From Sulfitobacter sp. HNIBRBA3233 (GTDB lineage: Bacteria > Pseudomonadota > Alphaproteobacteria > Rhodobacterales > Rhodobacteraceae): a stretch of DNA of 64,000 nucleotides. The translations under genes were made by a program, and so were the position numbers. Below the pieces are notes generated by a model. That model saw nothing but the letters and a program-made list of their open reading frames with translations. It made no database searches and was not told the origin of the DNA. The stretch covers positions 1,054,001-1,118,000 of the forward strand of contig NZ_JBEFLP010000001.1 of NCBI RefSeq assembly GCF_040149665.1. Direction: 5' to 3'. This document shows, piece by piece, positions 36,088-46,744 of this stretch (position 1 is its first letter; the number at the start of each line of letters is the position of its first letter).

Positions 36088-36780
36088 GTGCTGACCAAGA
36101 AACAACTCGATCTTCTGGCGTTCATTCACAAGCGCGTCCAACGCGACGGGGTGCCGCCCAGTTTCGATGAAATGAAAGACGCGCTGGATCTGCGGTCCAA
36201 ATCCGGCATTCACCGTCTCATCACAGCATTGGAAGAACGCGGTTTCATCCGCAGGCTGGCCCACCGGGCGCGCGCCATCGAAGTGGTGAAGCTGCCCGAC
36301 AGCATGGGCGGCAGCGGCTTTACCCCACGGGTGATCGACGGCGACCTGCCGGACACGCCACCGCCACCCGCCGCCGAGCCGGTCACAACGCTCGAGGCGG
36401 AGGAGCTGCCCGTCATGGGCCAGATCGCCGCCGGTGTCCCGATCGAGGCGATCAGCCAGCGCAGCCGTGGCGTCACGGTGCCCTCGTCGATGCTCTCCGG
36501 GGCCGGGTCGCATTACGCGCTCGAGGTCAGGGGTGACTCGATGATCGAAGCGGGGATCAACAACGGCGACGTCGTGGTGATCCGCGAAACCGCCGTCGCA
36601 GACGATGGCGATATCGTCGTGGCACTGGTCGAGGATCAGGAGGCCACGCTGAAGCGGTTCAAGCGGCGCGGCAGCACGGTCGTGCTGGAGGCGGCAAACC
36701 CTGCCTACGGCCCGCGCGAGCTGTCTGCCGACAAGGTGAAGGTACAGGGCCGTCTGGTGGGCCTGATCCGCACCTACTGA
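36088..36780 (+). CDS. lexA: LexA repressor (SOS regulator, autoprotease)
   Basis: A 230-residue repressor read from a GTG start at 36088, preceded by GAGGA 7 bases upstream; this gives the conserved N-terminus [16 protein letters not shown] winged-helix DNA-binding domain (about 1-68, [23 protein letters not shown] recognition region in part) precedes a Pro-rich linker and the S24-type peptidase domain. The self-cleavage site is A115-G116 (QIAAGVP), with catalytic S151 (GDSM) and K189. An in-frame ATG at 36028 lies in the promoter and is rejected. Its stop overlaps the facing comEC gene by 7 bp. Confidence 0.95.
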   Translation: MLTKKQLDLLAFIHKRVQRDGVPPSFDEMKDALDLRSKSGIHRLITALEERGFIRRLAHRARAIEVVKLPDSMGGSGFTPRVIDGDLPDTPPPPAAEPVTTLEAEELPVMGQIAAGVPIEAISQRSRGVTVPSSMLSGAGSHYALEVRGDSMIEAGINNGDVVVIRETAVADDGDIVVALVEDQEATLKRFKRRGSTVVLEAANPAYGPRELSADKVKVQGRLVGLIRTY

Positions 36781-38858
36781 GACTGCTGCACCGATCCCGC
36801 GCGGGCCGTCTGGTAAGGTCCGGCGCGGGATTGCCTGCGCCCCTGTTCCGGCCAATGCGTCCAGAGCCTTTCGCCCGACACGGACCTCGCGGTCCGGTGC
36901 AGGACCCAGCCCTGTGGGGTGCGGCGGTATGACAGCGCACCGCTACTGCGCAGATCGGCGATGTCGTGAACGGTGCAGGGCAGGTTTGTCGGGTCCAGCC
37001 TCTGTGTGCTGACGACAATCTGGCCTTTCGTGCACCCGCTGAACCCCTGCGCCGCGCGCTTGCCGCGCAGATGGACGACCGAAGCGGTCCCGTCCCCGCC
37101 CCAACGCCCTGCCGCGTCGGGCTGGGCCGCGCCATCCCCGTCATTCTCCAACCAGTTCTGGGCAACGAACCCCGCGCCACGCTCCTTGCTGAGCGCGCGG
37201 CCCTCGGCGGTCATGACACCCACCAGCCCCCCGTCCGACGCGATCAGCAGATCGGGCCGGTCCTCGCCCACCCAGAGCACGAAGGACGCGGCGACCGCGA
37301 CCAGCCCGGCCCACCGCAAACGCCCCTGCCAGAGCAGGAAAAACAGCGCCCCGAGCGCTAGAAGCGGCAGCACCCACGGCCCCGGCCCCGGCACGAATGT
37401 GCGCGCATCGGGCAAGGACGCGACCGTTTCGGCCACCCACAGGATCCACCGCACACCCAGGCCCATGGCCCACAGGCCGAGCGCCTCAAGCCCGAATGGC
37501 GCCAGAACGGCGGCAACTAGGGCTGCGGGGATCACCACCGCGCCCATCAGGGGAACCGACAGAAGGTTCGCGATCAGCCCGTATTGCGCGATGGCGTTGA
37601 AATGCGCCGCGGCGATCGGGGCTGTCGCCAGTCCCGCCACGGCGGACGATATGAACACCGCCACCGCCGGGCGCGCCCACGCGGGCCCCAACGGCCACTG
37701 CCTGTCGCGGATCACGCCGAAGACAGCCACCAGCGCGGTCGTGGCCGCAAAGGACATCTGGAAACCGGGGCTGAGCAACGCTTCGGGACGCAGCACCAGC
37801 ACGATCACTGCCGCAACGGCCACGGCGCGCAGGCTGATTGCACGGCGCCCGACCATCAGCGCACAGAGTGCGACGGCGACCATCACGAATGCGCGCTGTG
37901 TCGCGACGTTCCCCCCCGACAGCGCAAGATAGCCTGCTGCCACCGCCAATGCGCCTGCGGCGGCGATACTGCGCGTGGGCCAGCGCAGCGCGATGGCGGG
38001 CACCAAGGCCATAACCAGCCTGAGCGCCGCAAAGACCACCCCGGACATCAGCCCCATATGAAGCCCCGAGATCGCCAGCAAATGGGCGAGGTTGCTGGCG
38101 CGCAGCGCATCCAGCGCCTCTGCGCTCATCCCCGCACGGTCACCGGTGGTGACCGCAGCGGCGAAACCGCCGATGTCACCGGGCAGGACCGCAGTGAACC
38201 GAGCCGATGCCGCCTTGCGCAGGCGCGCGACGTGCAGACCACCTGTGCTGTCGGCCACCCCCATCAGCGGTGTCCGGGCATACCCCACCGCCCCGAGCCT
38301 GACAAACCACGCGTGCCGCTGGAAATCGAAACCGCCCGGTTCGACCGGGCCCGAAGGCGGCGCCAGATGCGCCGTGACCATCACGCGCAGGCCGGGAAGC
38401 GGCGTGATATCGGCGCTGCGGTCCCCGTGCAACGACAGCCGCACCCGCAGCGGCGTGCGCGCGGGTGGCACGCGGTCCAGCCGCACCTCGTCCAGCGTCA
38501 GCCGCAGCGCATCGGACTGGCTGCGGTCGATGGCGATGATCCGCCCCTCCACCGCACCATAATAGCGAAACTCAAGCGTCGGCGCCGCAACAAGATAGCT
38601 GCGCGCCCCCGCCAGAAGCATCCCAGCCGCGACCAGCAGGAGCGCCGTTGCAAAGGGCCTGATCCCTTCTGGCAGCCGTCGCGCAGGCACGCACAGAGCA
38701 AGGACCGCAAGCGCGCCGTAAACCAGCGACAGCCGGGACGGATCGGACGGCAGGATGAAATAAAGGCCGATGCCCACGGCAAGCAGGATCGGCACCCAGC
38801 CAAACAGGGCGCCCCGCTGGGCGCGCATCATGGTCAGCAGTAGCCCTGCGTCCCGCAT
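36774..38858 (-). CDS. comEC: ComEC/Rec2-family DNA-uptake channel protein
   Basis: A 694-residue polytopic membrane protein of the ComEC/Rec2 family, the inner-membrane channel for natural transformation. An N-terminal ComEC-type domain (DUF4131-like, with [25 protein letters not shown]) precedes the Competence domain of many helices containing [15 protein letters not shown]. The C-terminal beta-lactamase-like region ([17 protein letters not shown] onward) lacks clear metal ligands and is probably non-catalytic. The start at 38858 matches the usual position ahead of the first helix; the frame extends 26 codons further to 38936. Convergent with lexA, divergent from gltX. Other com genes are not in the window. 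Confidence 0.9.
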   Translation of the reverse strand: MRDAGLLLTMMRAQRGALFGWVPILLAVGIGLYFILPSDPSRLSLVYGALAVLALCVPARRLPEGIRPFATALLLVAAGMLLAGARSYLVAAPTLEFRYYGAVEGRIIAIDRSQSDALRLTLDEVRLDRVPPARTPLRVRLSLHGDRSADITPLPGLRVMVTAHLAPPSGPVEPGGFDFQRHAWFVRLGAVGYARTPLMGVADSTGGLHVARLRKAASARFTAVLPGDIGGFAAAVTTGDRAGMSAEALDALRASNLAHLLAISGLHMGLMSGVVFAALRLVMALVPAIALRWPTRSIAAAGALAVAAGYLALSGGNVATQRAFVMVAVALCALMVGRRAISLRAVAVAAVIVLVLRPEALLSPGFQMSFAATTALVAVFGVIRDRQWPLGPAWARPAVAVFISSAVAGLATAPIAAAHFNAIAQYGLIANLLSVPLMGAVVIPAALVAAVLAPFGLEALGLWAMGLGVRWILWVAETVASLPDARTFVPGPGPWVLPLLALGALFFLLWQGRLRWAGLVAVAASFVLWVGEDRPDLLIASDGGLVGVMTAEGRALSKERGAGFVAQNWLENDGDGAAQPDAAGRWGGDGTASVVHLRGKRAAQGFSGCTKGQIVVSTQRLDPTNLPCTVHDIADLRSSGALSYRRTPQGWVLHRTARSVSGERLWTHWPEQGRRQSRAGPYQTARAGSVQQSQ

Positions 38859-38929
38859 AGCTTGCCCCCGTTGGCCGCGCTGGATAGACAGACGCAAATA
38901 CGCGCGGCCCCAGCCTAGCGGTCCCGTGG

Positions 38930-38943
38930 TTACCAAACGGTAA
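38930..38943. promoter_or_regulatory. Inverted repeat between comEC and gltX
   Basis: TTACC-AAAC-GGTAA, a perfect 5-bp inverted repeat in the divergent comEC/gltX spacer, 54 bases before gltX. Short; possibly an operator or chance. Confidence 0.2.
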
Positions 38944-38997
38944 ACGTGACCTAAGTGTTAAGACCGCAATGCCCGCCCCACTCCGAAAGGACTGCTT

Positions 38998-40401
38998 ATG
39001 TGCTCTGATATCGTGACCCGCTTCGCCCCTTCCCCGACGGGATTCCTGCACATCGGCGGCGCGCGCACGGCGCTGTTCAACTGGCTCTACGCACGCGGGC
39101 GCGGCGGCAAATTTCTGTTGCGCATCGAGGATACGGACCGCGTACGCTACACCCCCGAAGCGACAGAGGCGATCCTGCAGGGGCTCGACTGGCTGGGTCT
39201 GGACCATGACGGCGACGTGGTAAGCCAGCACGATCAGGCGCCGCGGCATGTTGAGGTGGCTCACCAGCTGCTGGAAAAGGGCGCCGCCTTCAAATGCTTC
39301 GCAACCCAGGAAGAGATCGAAAGCTTCCGCGAAGAGGCCCGCGCGGCCGGACGCAGCACGCTCTATCGCTCGCCTTGGAGAGATGCGGATCCCTCCACGC
39401 ATCCCGATGCGCCCTATGTCATCAGGATCAAGGCCCCCGACGGCGGCGAAACCGTGATCCGTGATGCCGTGCAGGGCGATGTGACCATCGACAATGCACA
39501 GCTGGACGACATGATCCTGCTGCGCTCTGACGGGTCGCCCGTCTATATGCTGGCGGTGGTGGTCGACGATCACGACATGGGCGTGACCCATGTGATCCGC
39601 GGGGACGATCACCTCAACAACGCGGCGCGGCAGATGATGATCTATCACGGCATGGGCTGGGATGTGCCGGTGTGGTCGCACATCCCGCTGATCCACGGCC
39701 CGGACGGCAAGAAGCTGAGCAAGCGCCACGGCGCTCTGGGGGCCGAAGAGTACCAGAAGATGGGCTATCCGGCTGCGGGGATGCGCAACTACCTCGCCCG
39801 CTTGGGATGGAGCCACGGCGACGACGAATTCTTTACCGACGCGCAGGCGCGTGAATGGTTCGATATCGACGGGATCCGCCGCAGCCCCGCGCAGTTCGAC
39901 CTCAAGAAGCTGGAAAACATCTGCGGGCAGCATATCGCCATCGCCGATGATGCCGCATTGCGGCAAGAGACCGAAGACTACCTCGCAGCGGCCGGACTTC
40001 CGCCGCTGAGTGCCGAACAATCCAGCGGTCTTGAACGTGCGATGTACTGCCTGAAGGAAAGGGCCAAGACACTGCCGGAACTGCTTGAAAAGGGGCACTT
40101 TGTTCTGACATCCCGCCCGATCGAGCCGGATGAGAAATCGGCAAAGCACCTCGATCCGGTATCCCGTGGTATGCTGGGAGAATTGACGCCGCAGCTGCAA
40201 GGTGTTAGCTGGGAACGCGAAACGCTCGAAGGGGTTTTGAACGCTTTTGCAGAGGCGCGAGACGTGAAGTTCGGCAAGCTTGCCGGACCGCTGCGCGCCG
40301 CACTCGCAGGCCGCGCCGTGACCCCTTCGGTTTTTGATATGATGCTGGTGCTGGGACAGGACGAAACCCTCGCCCGCCTCCAGGATGCCGCATCCGGTTG
40401 A
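38998..40401 (+). CDS. gltX: Glutamate--tRNA ligase
   Basis: A 467-residue class Ib synthetase charging tRNA-Glu (and perhaps tRNA-Gln in organisms using the transamidation route). [18 protein letters not shown] holds the HIGH motif (H18-I19-G20), and the KMSKS loop appears as KLSKRHG. The C-terminal anticodon-binding helical domain is complete. Start at 38998 with AAAGGA upstream. It precedes gltA, whose promoter overlaps the gltX 3' end. Confidence 0.96.
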   Translation: MCSDIVTRFAPSPTGFLHIGGARTALFNWLYARGRGGKFLLRIEDTDRVRYTPEATEAILQGLDWLGLDHDGDVVSQHDQAPRHVEVAHQLLEKGAAFKCFATQEEIESFREEARAAGRSTLYRSPWRDADPSTHPDAPYVIRIKAPDGGETVIRDAVQGDVTIDNAQLDDMILLRSDGSPVYMLAVVVDDHDMGVTHVIRGDDHLNNAARQMMIYHGMGWDVPVWSHIPLIHGPDGKKLSKRHGALGAEEYQKMGYPAAGMRNYLARLGWSHGDDEFFTDAQAREWFDIDGIRRSPAQFDLKKLENICGQHIAIADDAALRQETEDYLAAAGLPPLSAEQSSGLERAMYCLKERAKTLPELLEKGHFVLTSRPIEPDEKSAKHLDPVSRGMLGELTPQLQGVSWERETLEGVLNAFAEARDVKFGKLAGPLRAALAGRAVTPSVFDMMLVLGQDETLARLQDAASG

Positions 40402-40437
40402 CAGTGCTTGCCTGTCATAAAGGATCGCAAAGATAAT
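40398..40437 (+). promoter_or_regulatory. Candidate promoter of gltA
   Basis: TTGACA (40398-40403, overlapping the gltX stop) and TTGCCT (40408-40413), with GATAAT (40432-40437) 18 bases after the latter. The TTGCCT/GATAAT pair is the better-spaced choice. Confidence 0.35.
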
Positions 40438-40521
40438 GAAGAACGGACCCTCCCGGCATGCGCCGCGAGACAGTCCGACAGGCGCATGAGCCGCCCAAGA
40501 CCAACCTAGAAGGGACCACGC

Positions 40522-41817
40522 ATGGTAGAGAGTACAAAATCCGCAAAGCTGACAATCGGGGACAAGACCGTCGATCTACCGATGTTCACACCAACGTCCG
40601 GCCCCGATGTTGTCGATATCCGCAAGCTCTACGCGCAGGCCGGCGTGTTCACCTACGATCCGGGCTTTACCTCGACCGCGTCCTGCGACAGCACGATCAC
40701 CTTCATCGACGGTGACGAGGGCATCCTGACCCACCGCGGCTATCCCATCGGGGAGCTGGCCGAAAACTCGCATTACCTCGAAGTCTGCTACCTGCTGCTC
40801 TACGGGGAGCTGCCCTCCCCCGCGCAGCTGGAGGATTTCGAGGACCGCGTCACAAACCACACCATGCTGCACGAGCAGATGATGAACTTCTTCCGCGGCT
40901 TCCGCCGCGACGCGCACCCGATGGCCGTCATGGTGGGTGTCGTGGGTGCAATGTCCGCCTTCTATCACGACAGCACCGACATCAACGACGAATGGCAGCG
41001 CGAGGTCGCGTCGATCCGCCTGATCGCCAAGATGCCGACCATCGCCGCGATGGCCTATAAATACACCATCGGTCAGCCGTTCATCTATCCGCGCAACGAT
41101 CTGGATTATGCGTCGAACTTCCTGCGCATGTGCTTTGCCGTGCCGGCAGAGGAATATGTCGTCGATCCGATCCTCAGCCGCGCGATGGACCGTATCTTTA
41201 CCCTGCATGCGGATCACGAACAGAACGCGTCGACCTCGACCGTGCGACTGGCGTCTTCGTCGGGGGCGAACCCCTTCGCCTGCATCGCGGCGGGCATCGC
41301 GTGCCTCTGGGGTCCCGCCCACGGTGGTGCGAACCAGGCGTGCCTGGAGATGCTCAAGGAGATCGGCACACCCGACCGCATCCCCGAATTCATCGCCCGC
41401 GCGAAGGACAAGAACGACCCATTCCGCCTGATGGGTTTCGGCCACCGCGTCTACAAGAACTTCGACCCCCGCGCGACCGTGATGAAGCAGTCGGCGGACG
41501 AGGTTCTGGAACTGCTGGGCGTGGAAAACAATCCGATCCTTCAGGTCGCCAAGGAACTGGAGAAACAGGCTCTCGAAGATCCGTATTTCGCGGACAAGAA
41601 GCTGTTCCCGAACGTAGATTTCTATTCCGGCATCATCCTCGAAGCGATGGGTTTCCCGACATCGATGTTCACACCGATCTTCGCGCTGGCGCGCACTGTC
41701 GGCTGGATTTCGCAGTGGAAAGAGCAGCTTACAGATCCCCAACTGAAAATCGGGCGCCCGCGCCAGCTGTATCTCGGCGAAGGCCAGCGGTCCTACGTGG
41801 ATATCGAAAACAGATAA
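40522..41817 (+). CDS. gltA: Citrate synthase
   Basis: A 431-residue type II citrate synthase, the entry enzyme of the TCA cycle. Active-site His residues are in the [10 protein letters not shown] loop and the [14 protein letters not shown] segment, and the acidic residue is near [14 protein letters not shown]. The N-terminal beta domain ([12 protein letters not shown]) marks the hexameric, NADH-sensitive proteobacterial type, though regulation is inferred. The length is standard. It follows gltX by 120 bases and is closed by a good terminator. Confidence 0.96.
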   Translation: MVESTKSAKLTIGDKTVDLPMFTPTSGPDVVDIRKLYAQAGVFTYDPGFTSTASCDSTITFIDGDEGILTHRGYPIGELAENSHYLEVCYLLLYGELPSPAQLEDFEDRVTNHTMLHEQMMNFFRGFRRDAHPMAVMVGVVGAMSAFYHDSTDINDEWQREVASIRLIAKMPTIAAMAYKYTIGQPFIYPRNDLDYASNFLRMCFAVPAEEYVVDPILSRAMDRIFTLHADHEQNASTSTVRLASSSGANPFACIAAGIACLWGPAHGGANQACLEMLKEIGTPDRIPEFIARAKDKNDPFRLMGFGHRVYKNFDPRATVMKQSADEVLELLGVENNPILQVAKELEKQALEDPYFADKKLFPNVDFYSGIILEAMGFPTSMFTPIFALARTVGWISQWKEQLTDPQLKIGRPRQLYLGEGQRSYVDIENR

Positions 41818-41841
41818 GTGCCCCTCAGGGGATGTTCCTGA

Positions 41842-41869
41842 CCCCGGCAGCGTCGCTGTCGGGGTTTTT
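41842..41869 (+). terminator. Intrinsic terminator of gltA
   Basis: CCCCGGCAG / CTGTCGGGG 9-bp stem (one G-T pair) around CGTCG, followed by TTTTT. Confidence 0.88.
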
Positions 41870-42159
41870 CTTTGCGCTCAGGTGGGTCAAACACCGGAGC
41901 ACGCCCGCACGAATGGACCGTCGAGCGATGCGATCCGGGCGCGAGCGAATCAACGCAGGCTCCGTGATCACAGCTGTCGCCAATCCCCTCGCGGCGACGC
42001 GATTGTGCACCGCGCCCTCGGGCAAACAAGGCGATATTCTGCGCAAAGAAGGCGAAATTGGGGCATTGTTTCAGCCTCAGCCACAATAGTTAACGTACGC
42101 TTGACCGGTTGCCAAAACAGGCCCTAACTGACCTCAATCATGCATTAGGGGATACTGCC
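41870..42159. other. Intergenic upstream of the RTX-type gene
   Basis: 290 bases without a convincing gene. A TTGACC hexamer near 42100 may be part of the RTX gene's promoter; no clear -10 was found. Confidence 0.35.
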
Positions 42160-43077
42160 ATGTTGATGTTACTTGGGTTACTGCCGCTCGCCCTGATCGG
42201 TTTCGTGTTCGACAGCGACACCGATGACGACGAAAATTCGATCACCGAAAACGGCACGGAAGGCAACGACACGATTGCCGGCGAAACCGGAGATGACTTC
42301 ATCGACGGTGAAGGTGGTGACGATCTTCTGTCGGGCCTTGCGGGTGACGACACGATCTTTGGCCGCGACGGCGACGACGTGCTGGAAGGCGCAGATGGCC
42401 GCGACATGCTGTGCTCGGGCGATGGCGAAGATATCGTGACCGGCAACCGGGGCAGCGACCTCATCGAGGGTCAGGGCGGCGACGACTGGGTATCCGGCGA
42501 TTACGGTTTTGATACCGTGCGCGGCGACGAAGGCGACGACACCGTGATCGGCGGTCGAGGCTCCGATACCGTGGTCGGCGGCGAAGGCGATGACCTGATC
42601 TTTGGCGGCATCCTGCAGGGCATCCCGCTGAGCCTTGAAGAAATGGCCGAAGTCCGCGACGGCGCATCCCTTGCCGAAGTCAACGGCGGCATCGACATGC
42701 GTGCCGACAGCCTTGGCAACGCCCTGCGCGGTGGCGATGGCGACGACGACATCATCCTGGGCGATCTGGATGTTGCCACCGGCAACGCCGGTGCGGACAC
42801 CTTCCACATCATGTCCGAACAGCGCATCGGCGAGCCTTCGCAGATCAACGACTACAGCCCCGGCAGCGATGCGATCACCATCATCGTGGAAAATACCGAG
42901 GCCGAAGCCGATATCACGGTCACAGCCGACGGTCCGAATGCGATCATCAGCCTGAACGGCGTGATGCTCGCGACGGTCAACAACGCCGCGGACATCCTTC
43001 AGGCCAGCGATATCACCCTGATTGCCGAAGATACCGTCGAGGCGATGTTCGATCCGAACGCTGCGGCGGCTGCCTAA
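42160..43077 (+). CDS. RTX-type calcium-binding repeat protein
   Basis: A 305-residue acidic protein. A hydrophobic segment opens it (LMLLGLLPLALIGFVF, residues 2-17), followed by an Asp-rich stretch. From about residue 35 to 160 there are roughly a dozen nonapeptide-like GGxGxDxxx repeats (EGNDTIAGETGDDF, EGGDDLLSGLAGDDT, EGDDTVIGG), and a further GGDGDDDIILGDLDVATGNAGADTF block near 200-220; these form calcium-binding parallel beta rolls. The C-terminal ~80 residues are a beta-rich domain. Such proteins are usually exported by type I secretion, but no secretion genes lie nearby. The start at 42160 has TTAGGGGA upstream; the frame extends 17 codons back. Confidence 0.85.
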   Translation: MLMLLGLLPLALIGFVFDSDTDDDENSITENGTEGNDTIAGETGDDFIDGEGGDDLLSGLAGDDTIFGRDGDDVLEGADGRDMLCSGDGEDIVTGNRGSDLIEGQGGDDWVSGDYGFDTVRGDEGDDTVIGGRGSDTVVGGEGDDLIFGGILQGIPLSLEEMAEVRDGASLAEVNGGIDMRADSLGNALRGGDGDDDIILGDLDVATGNAGADTFHIMSEQRIGEPSQINDYSPGSDAITIIVENTEAEADITVTADGPNAIISLNGVMLATVNNAADILQASDITLIAEDTVEAMFDPNAAAAA

Positions 43078-43086
43078 ATTCCTGTC

Positions 43087-43112
43087 GCGGGTGGCGTGTT
43101 TCTGCCACCCGC
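43087..43112 (+). terminator. Hairpin between the RTX-type gene and the small unknown gene
   Basis: Perfect 9-bp stem GCGGGTGGC (43087-43095) / GCCACCCGC (43104-43112), 10 bases after the RTX stop. No T-run follows, so it may attenuate or protect the 3' end rather than terminate. Confidence 0.45.
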
Positions 43113-43145
43113 AGTTCCCCCTCCAGACCACCACAGGAGACCCCC

Positions 43146-43442
43146 ATGGCATCCTCTACCCCCCCATCATGCTACGAATGGTCCAAGGCCAAGGGTCTGC
43201 CCACCGCTTCGGAATGTGAAAAAGGCCCGAAAGGTGCATTGATCCCGGACCGCAACAAAGAGCATGACCACATCGCGGTCGTCTACGATCAGGGCGACAC
43301 GCCACCGGAAATAACGATCAAGCAGATTTCGGGAACCGTGCATACGGTTCTGGCAGATGGCATCGCGGTGGCCGTTATCGCGGACACCACCGGCAAGGCG
43401 CCCAATGTCGCCGATGTCCTTCTGGTAGAGCGGCGCGGCTGA
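43146..43442 (+). CDS. Small protein of unknown function
   Basis: A 98-residue protein that I do not recognise. It has no signal peptide or transmembrane segment, contains two Cys (residues 9 and 24, CYEW and SECEK) and looks mixed alpha/beta with a repetitive Val/Ile-rich second half (ITIKQISGTVHTVLADGIAVAVIAD). A good AGGAG lies about 6 bases before the ATG. It follows the RTX-type gene by 68 bases across a hairpin, so it could be its partner, but this rests on position only. Confidence 0.65.
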   Translation: MASSTPPSCYEWSKAKGLPTASECEKGPKGALIPDRNKEHDHIAVVYDQGDTPPEITIKQISGTVHTVLADGIAVAVIADTTGKAPNVADVLLVERRG

Positions 43443-43470
43443 ACCGCACCGCCCCTTATCCTGAAAAGCT

Positions 43471-44247
43471 CTAGCGCCCCTCGAATTTCGCGGGGCGTTT
43501 TTCCATGAAGGCCAGTACACCTTCCTTGAAATCGCGCGACTTGCCGCATTTGCCCTGTTCGCGCGCTTCGAGCGAAAGCTGGTCTTCGAACGAATTCTCC
43601 CAACTGTCGCGGATCGTCTGCTTCACCGCCGCGTAGGCCGCGGTCGGGCCCGCAGCAAGATGCGCAGCCTTCGATTTCCAGTGCTCCTCGAACTCGGCGT
43701 CGGGCACACATTCCCAGATCATGCCCCAATCGTCGGCCTGCCGCGCGCTGATCTTGTCCGCGAAAAGCGCCGCCCCCATGGCCTTGGCCATGCCCATCTG
43801 GCGCGGCAACACATAGGTCCCACCAGCGTCGGGGATCAGGCCGATCCGCGTGAAAGCCTGAAGGAAATAGGCGCTCTCGGTGGCGAAAACGACATCGGCA
43901 GCAAGGGCGATATTCGCCCCTGCCCCCGCCGCAGGGCCATTCACGGCGGCAATCGTGGGAACAGGGCAGTTCACGATCGCGCGCAGCAACGGTGCGTATT
44001 CGTCGCGCAGCGTCCGCTCCAGATCGATCGAGCCCGCGCTGGCGCGGTCCCCCAGATCCTGACCCGAACAGAATGCCTTGCCCGCGCCGGTGATCACGAC
44101 GACGCGCGCTTCCTCGCCGCCGGTGCGGACCGCGTGTTCGATTTCGGCCCGCATCTGGGTGGTCAGCGCATTGTACTTGTCGGCACGGTTCAGCGTCACG
44201 ACGGCAACGCCATCGGTCAGGTCATAGGTGATCGTCTGGTAATCCAC
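43471..44247 (-). CDS. Enoyl-CoA hydratase/isomerase family protein (PaaG-like)
   Basis: A 258-residue crotonase-fold protein. The oxyanion-hole segments are AFCSGQDLGDR and AVNGPAAGAGANIALAADVV; the FTRIGLIPDAGGTYVLPRQMG segment holds the catalytic acid position used by PaaG (1,2-epoxyphenylacetyl-CoA isomerase) and close relatives. Other paa genes are absent, so a phenylacetate role is inference. The start chosen is GTG at 44247 with GAGGA 7 bases upstream; an ATG at 44289 lacks such a site. It is downstream of ccmH on the same strand. Confidence 0.86.
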   Translation of the reverse strand: MDYQTITYDLTDGVAVVTLNRADKYNALTTQMRAEIEHAVRTGGEEARVVVITGAGKAFCSGQDLGDRASAGSIDLERTLRDEYAPLLRAIVNCPVPTIAAVNGPAAGAGANIALAADVVFATESAYFLQAFTRIGLIPDAGGTYVLPRQMGMAKAMGAALFADKISARQADDWGMIWECVPDAEFEEHWKSKAAHLAAGPTAAYAAVKQTIRDSWENSFEDQLSLEAREQGKCGKSRDFKEGVLAFMEKRPAKFEGR

Positions 44248-44321
44248 GAAAAAATCCTCACGTTTCGGTGTCGAACGCGACTTTAGCACAGCAGGTCAGC
44301 GCCGCCAGCGCCAACCGGACG

Positions 44322-44774
44322 TCAGCGGTGCAGGATTTCTTCGAGCTCTTTCGCCTCTTCGGGGCTGAGGCCCGCGTCTTGCGGTGCAGGCGCCGTGGAC
44401 CGCCGCCGCAGGTATGCCGCCCCTACCCCACCGGCGAGAAGCAGCATCAAGGGCCCCGCGCCCCAGAGGATCCAGTTCGCCCCGCCCGTGGTCGGGGTCA
44501 GAAGCACGTACTCGCCGTACCGGTCCACGATGAAAGCGACGGCTTCGTCGTCACTGTCGCCCGCGACCAGACGTTCGCGCACCAGAAGGCGCAGATCCTT
44601 GGCCAGCGAGGCGTTGCTTTCGTCGATGCTTTCGTTGCGGCAGACCAGACAGCGAAGGCCCTTTGACAGATCGCGCGCGCGTTGCTCCAGCACCGGATCG
44701 TCGAGCATTTCATCGGGCTCGACCGCTGCCAGCGGTGTGGCAAGCAGCATCAGGATCAGCGCAAGGGTTCTCAT
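44322..44774 (-). CDS. ccmH: Cytochrome c maturation protein CcmH
   Basis: A 150-residue periplasm-facing thiol protein that helps reduce apocytochrome c for haem ligation. A cleavable signal (LILMLLATPLAAV), then the LRCLVC motif (residues 40-45) with the redox pair, a three-helix domain, and one C-terminal transmembrane helix (about 100-122). It overlaps the ccmF stop by ATGA. The long CcmI-type TPR extension is absent here. Other ccm genes (A, B, C, D, G) are not in the window. Confidence 0.94.
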   Translation of the reverse strand: MRTLALILMLLATPLAAVEPDEMLDDPVLEQRARDLSKGLRCLVCRNESIDESNASLAKDLRLLVRERLVAGDSDDEAVAFIVDRYGEYVLLTPTTGGANWILWGAGPLMLLLAGGVGAAYLRRRSTAPAPQDAGLSPEEAKELEEILHR

Positions 44775-46744
44775 TCCGCGGGCACCGGTTTCGCGGTGTC
44801 ACGCCGTGCGCCTGCGGCCACGCGGAACCTGCGGTCCGTCAGGCTCAGGAAGCCGCCAAGGGCCATCAAGGCCGATCCGATCCAGATCCAGTTGGTCATC
44901 GCCTTGATGTAGGTCCGCACGGCCCACCCGCCGCCGTTCTGTTCATCGCCGATCACCAGATACAGGTCGCGCGCCAGCGTCTGGTGGATCGCGGCCTCGG
45001 TGGTGGGCATCTGCGCCACGGGATAGAACCGCTTTTCGGGCAGAAGCGTTGCGATGAATTCGCCGTCACGGACCACGTCGATGGTCGCGCGCGTTGCGAC
45101 ATAGTTCGGCCCGTCAAGGTCTTCGACCCCGCGCAGGGTCATCTCGTATCCGCCGACCTCGAATGGCACATCGACGCGGGCCACGCGAATATCCTCGACC
45201 GTGTAGGCGGTCAGCCCCGCAATTCCCATCATCGTCACGCCCAGACCTGCGTGGGCGACGGCCTTGCCCCAGTCAGCCCGTGGCAGCCGCATCAGGCGCG
45301 ACACCCGCGTGCCAATGAGGCCGCGACCCGTCCGTTGCATTAGATCAATCGCCACGCCCATCAGGATCCAGGCGGCAAGGAACATGCCGATCGGCCCGAT
45401 CAGGCTGCGGCCCGTCTGCATTGCCCAGACAAGCCCACCGATCGCGATTGCCAGCACCAGCGCCATCCGCAGCGGCCGCAGGGCGCGCGCCAGATGCGCC
45501 CGTTTCCAAGGCAGCGCGGATCCCAGCGGCAGCACGATCCCCAAGGCGACCATGAAGGGCGTGAACGCCATGTTGAAAAACGGGGGTCCCACGCTGAGCT
45601 TGCGGTCAAAGAACATCTCGGCCAGCAGCGGCCACATGGTGCCAACGAAAACCACGAAACACGACACCGCCAGCAGCAGGTTGTTCACCACCAGCGCGCT
45701 TTCGCGGCTTTCCAGTGAAAAGACACCCTTCGCCTCCATCGCGCTGGCGCGCAGGGCAAAGAGGATCAGCGCGCCGCCCATGAAGAACGCCATGATCGCA
45801 AGGATGAACACGCCGCGTTCAGGATCGTTGGCGAAGGCGTGCACCGATGTCAGCAGCCCCGACCGCACGATGAATGTCCCGATCAGCGAAAAGCCGAAGG
45901 CAAGGATCGCCAGCAGGATTGTCCAGCTTTTCAGCGCCTCGCGCTTTTCCACCACGATGGCGGAGTGCAGCAAGGCAGCGGCCAGAAGCCACGGCATGAA
46001 GGACGCGTTCTCGACCGGATCCCAGAACCAGAAGCCGCCCCAGCCAAGCTCGTAATAGGCCCACCACGATCCCAATGCGATCCCGATGGTCAGGAAGACC
46101 CACGCTGCCAGCGTCCACGGGCGCACCCAGCGGCCCCATGCCGCGTCTACCCGCCCCTCGATGAGGGCCGCGACGGCAAAGCTGAACGCCATGCTCAGCC
46201 CCACATAGCCGAGGTAGAGAAACGGCGGATGGAACGCGAGGCCGGGATCCTGCAACAGCGGGTTGAGGTCCTGACCGTCAAAGGGCGGCACGACCAGGCG
46301 GGCGAACGGATTGGAGGTGAGCAGGATAAAGAGCAGGAACGCCACCCCGATCGCGGCCTGAACGCTGAGTACCCTTGCGCGCAGGCTGTCGGGCAACTGC
46401 GCGCCGAACCACGCGGCCATGGCGCCGAACAGCGACACGATCAGCACCCAGAGCAGCATCGACCCCTCGTGGTTGCCCCATGTGCCGCTGATCTTGTAGA
46501 GCATCGGCTTCATCGAGTGGCTGTTTGCCGTCACGACAGCGAGGCTGAAATCCGAGACGATGAAAGCGTGGGTGAGCGCACCGAACGACAGCGCCACCAG
46601 CACGAATTGCAGCGATGCCGCAGGTTCGGCGACCGCCATCCAGCCGGGCCAGCCCTTCGCCGCGCCCACCATCGGGACGATCATCTGCACGACGGCCACC
46701 CCGAGGGCGAGCAACAAGGCGAAATGTCCAAGCTCTGTAATCAT
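44771..46744 (-). CDS. ccmF: Haem lyase CcmF (cytochrome c maturation)
   Basis: A 657-residue inner-membrane protein with about 14-15 hydrophobic helices that attaches haem to cytochromes c. The WWD domain is clear (GSWWAYYELGWGGFWFWDPVE region), preceded by the conserved SNPFARL and LNPLLQDPGLAFHPPFLYLGYVG segments. Length is normal. The start ATG at 46744 lies inside an inverted repeat (46743-46766) and has no adjacent Shine-Dalgarno; AGAGGGG is about 23 bases upstream. It overlaps ccmH by ATGA and is separated from the holin by 63 bases. Confidence 0.95.
   Translation of the reverse strand: MITELGHFALLLALGVAVVQMIVPMVGAAKGWPGWMAVAEPAASLQFVLVALSFGALTHAFIVSDFSLAVVTANSHSMKPMLYKISGTWGNHEGSMLLWVLIVSLFGAMAAWFGAQLPDSLRARVLSVQAAIGVAFLLFILLTSNPFARLVVPPFDGQDLNPLLQDPGLAFHPPFLYLGYVGLSMAFSFAVAALIEGRVDAAWGRWVRPWTLAAWVFLTIGIALGSWWAYYELGWGGFWFWDPVENASFMPWLLAAALLHSAIVVEKREALKSWTILLAILAFGFSLIGTFIVRSGLLTSVHAFANDPERGVFILAIMAFFMGGALILFALRASAMEAKGVFSLESRESALVVNNLLLAVSCFVVFVGTMWPLLAEMFFDRKLSVGPPFFNMAFTPFMVALGIVLPLGSALPWKRAHLARALRPLRMALVLAIAIGGLVWAMQTGRSLIGPIGMFLAAWILMGVAIDLMQRTGRGLIGTRVSRLMRLPRADWGKAVAHAGLGVTMMGIAGLTAYTVEDIRVARVDVPFEVGGYEMTLRGVEDLDGPNYVATRATIDVVRDGEFIATLLPEKRFYPVAQMPTTEAAIHQTLARDLYLVIGDEQNGGGWAVRTYIKAMTNWIWIGSALMALGGFLSLTDRRFRVAAGARRDTAKPVPAE

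Noticed and set aside
41825-42127. Small genes in the gltA / RTX spacer
   Set aside because: Short frames on both strands have no ribosome site and Arg-rich, random-looking translations.
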